Made by a program: the position numbers and the translations under genes. A DNA stretch of 64,000 nucleotides from Xanthostigma xanthostigma (Eukaryota > Arthropoda > Insecta > Raphidioptera > Raphidiidae): NCBI GenBank assembly GCA_963575645.1, contig OY754475.1, forward strand, positions 2,170,001-2,234,000, given 5' to 3'. Below, piece by piece: positions 62,801 to 64,000 of the stretch. The notes below the pieces were generated by a model. That model saw nothing but the letters and a program-made list of their open reading frames with translations. It searched no databases and was not told where the DNA came from. How positions within the stretch are numbered: position 1 is the stretch's first letter; every line of letters begins with the position of its first letter.

Positions 62801-64000
62801 TTGAAATTCCAAAATTGATTTGTGAAACTTCAGTTTGTGAGAAAAAATAATTAATATTTTGAGTCAAGTATGTGTCCTTTATATTTTTGAATACGATCCG
62901 TATAGAAAAAAATAAACGGTTATTTTTTTAAATTAGTTTAAGTTATCTTATCTCAGCCAGTCTTCAGAAATATGTTTTTAGATCTATTAAAACTGAAATA
63001 TTAATACAAGTTACGTTATTTTTCTTAATAAAGGTTTCCGTCATAGTCCTAATAAAAACAATGTTTCAAAATATTTTCTATTGTCGAGCCCACAACCTAC
63101 ATATCAATAATTTTCAATCATATATTTTGTACTCTCAGTAAATTATACGTATTATTATATTGATCTAACTACAATAACTAGCTTTCAATATTTTCTAACA
63201 ATGACAAAAACTAATTTACCGACAATACTATGTGATTGTTACTGATTTGTCACTGGATAACAAGACGATTGTTGTTTATTTTTTCGACAACAATTATTTT
63301 ACTTTCAAAGAAATCAGATAATTTTAAAAATCCAATTAAAAAAATACCGATTATTTGGAATTAACCACGAATTATTATCAATACACTCGATTCCGTTTTA
63401 TTTTAAATTATGCCGGAATCGGTTATCAAAAATGTCATTTTTTTTAAATACTATACAGAACAAATTTGAATCAATTCCTAATAATGAACATCGAACTTAT
63501 TTTCCATAAATTTCCTCTCATAACAGTTCTAGTTTTCAATCGAAACGTGTTCAAAAGTTTTATAATTAAACAGCCACATAAACATATTATCGTAATAAAA
63601 CAAACTGAATTTTTATCTTATTCTACATCAAGTTGAGGGCACATCTTCCGAAACCTCAGTGACAAAGATAAAAAACGCTCTGACTTATGTAGATTTTAAA
63701 ACAACTTTTTAACCAGCCTGTTACACATTAATTAAAATATTTATGCTGTAACGATGATGCATCATTGTTTAACTTCGTATGTCTCGTATTTTAAATATGT
63801 AAGAAGTAAAAAGAAGCGGGCTTTTATTAACATAATTTCGCAATGGAAGGATTCATCTGGAATAACTTTCACACGATATTTGAATACGTTAAATTAAAGA
63901 TATTGGAACCGGTTAAAAAATCGACTTGAGATGCATAAGAAGACGGCTTTATCTTCATTTTCTAAATAACTTAAGCAGCGAGGATGTCCGACATGTTTGT
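59899..64000. other. Right flank without recognised genes
   Basis: Apart from the 3' UTR and AATAAA (60149) of the last cuticular gene and a 380-bp tandem duplication (61749-62498), I see nothing supportable. Open frames here are short and lack family motifs. Confidence 0.6.
61749..62498. repeat. 380-bp tandem duplication
   Basis: Copies 61749-62128 and 62129-62498, both with TTTACATCT(C/T)ATTTTCGTC, TTCGCGACTGTAAATTAACC and CAAAAAAGAAGGCACTTTAC. They are about 97% identical by eye, the largest and among the youngest duplications in the window. No coding frame spans them. Confidence 0.93.

Overview
The window is AT-rich animal DNA carrying a run of nine small secreted-protein genes. All nine encode chitin-binding cuticular proteins of the CPR family, RR-1 type (extended Rebers-Riddiford consensus). 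The RR-1 cuticle genes, the tiny first coding exons that split the signal peptide, the TATAAATA plus TCAGT-type core promoters and the non-LTR retrotransposon 3' ends all point to an insect. I cannot name the order or species from the sequence.

Layout. Positions 1-14.5 kb hold no recognisable gene; they contain transposon remnants, tandem duplications and a tRNA-Gly-like sequence. From 14.6 kb to 59.9 kb come the nine CPR genes: 14662-16407 (+), 19224-20849 (+), 26884-29820 (+), 31653-32439 (+), 36721-38966 (+), 41391-41774 (-), 43380-44581 (+), 48334-52906 (+) and 58665-59898 (+). The last 4 kb hold only duplicated non-coding DNA. Spacers are rich in short tandem duplications and decayed mobile elements.

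The genes share one plan: a coding exon 1 of 3-5 codons, a phase-0 intron inside the signal peptide, and usually a phase-2 intron just before the (Y/F/W)-E-T motif that opens the RR domain. Three groups can be seen. The genes at 14.7 and 31.7 kb are short paralogues with an ETDNGIS-type motif. The genes at 19.2 and 26.9 kb are long paralogues with fast-evolving low-complexity N-terminal parts and near-identical RR-1 tails. The genes at 36.7, 43.4 and 48.3 kb share SYTAPDG and GDHLPT motifs. Outliers are an intronless, inverted gene (41.4 kb), a gene with a shifted intron (58.7 kb) and a gene whose RR domain is flanked by Asp/Glu/Ser-rich segments (43.4 kb).

The proteins would be secreted by epidermal cells and bind chitin in the procuticle. 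Most notable are the very acidic RR-1 protein, a 115-bp tandem array that multiplies the exon-2 splice acceptor of the 48.3-kb gene, and the single intronless copy. All exon structures are predictions from splice signals, reading-frame phase and family motifs; no transcript data were available.
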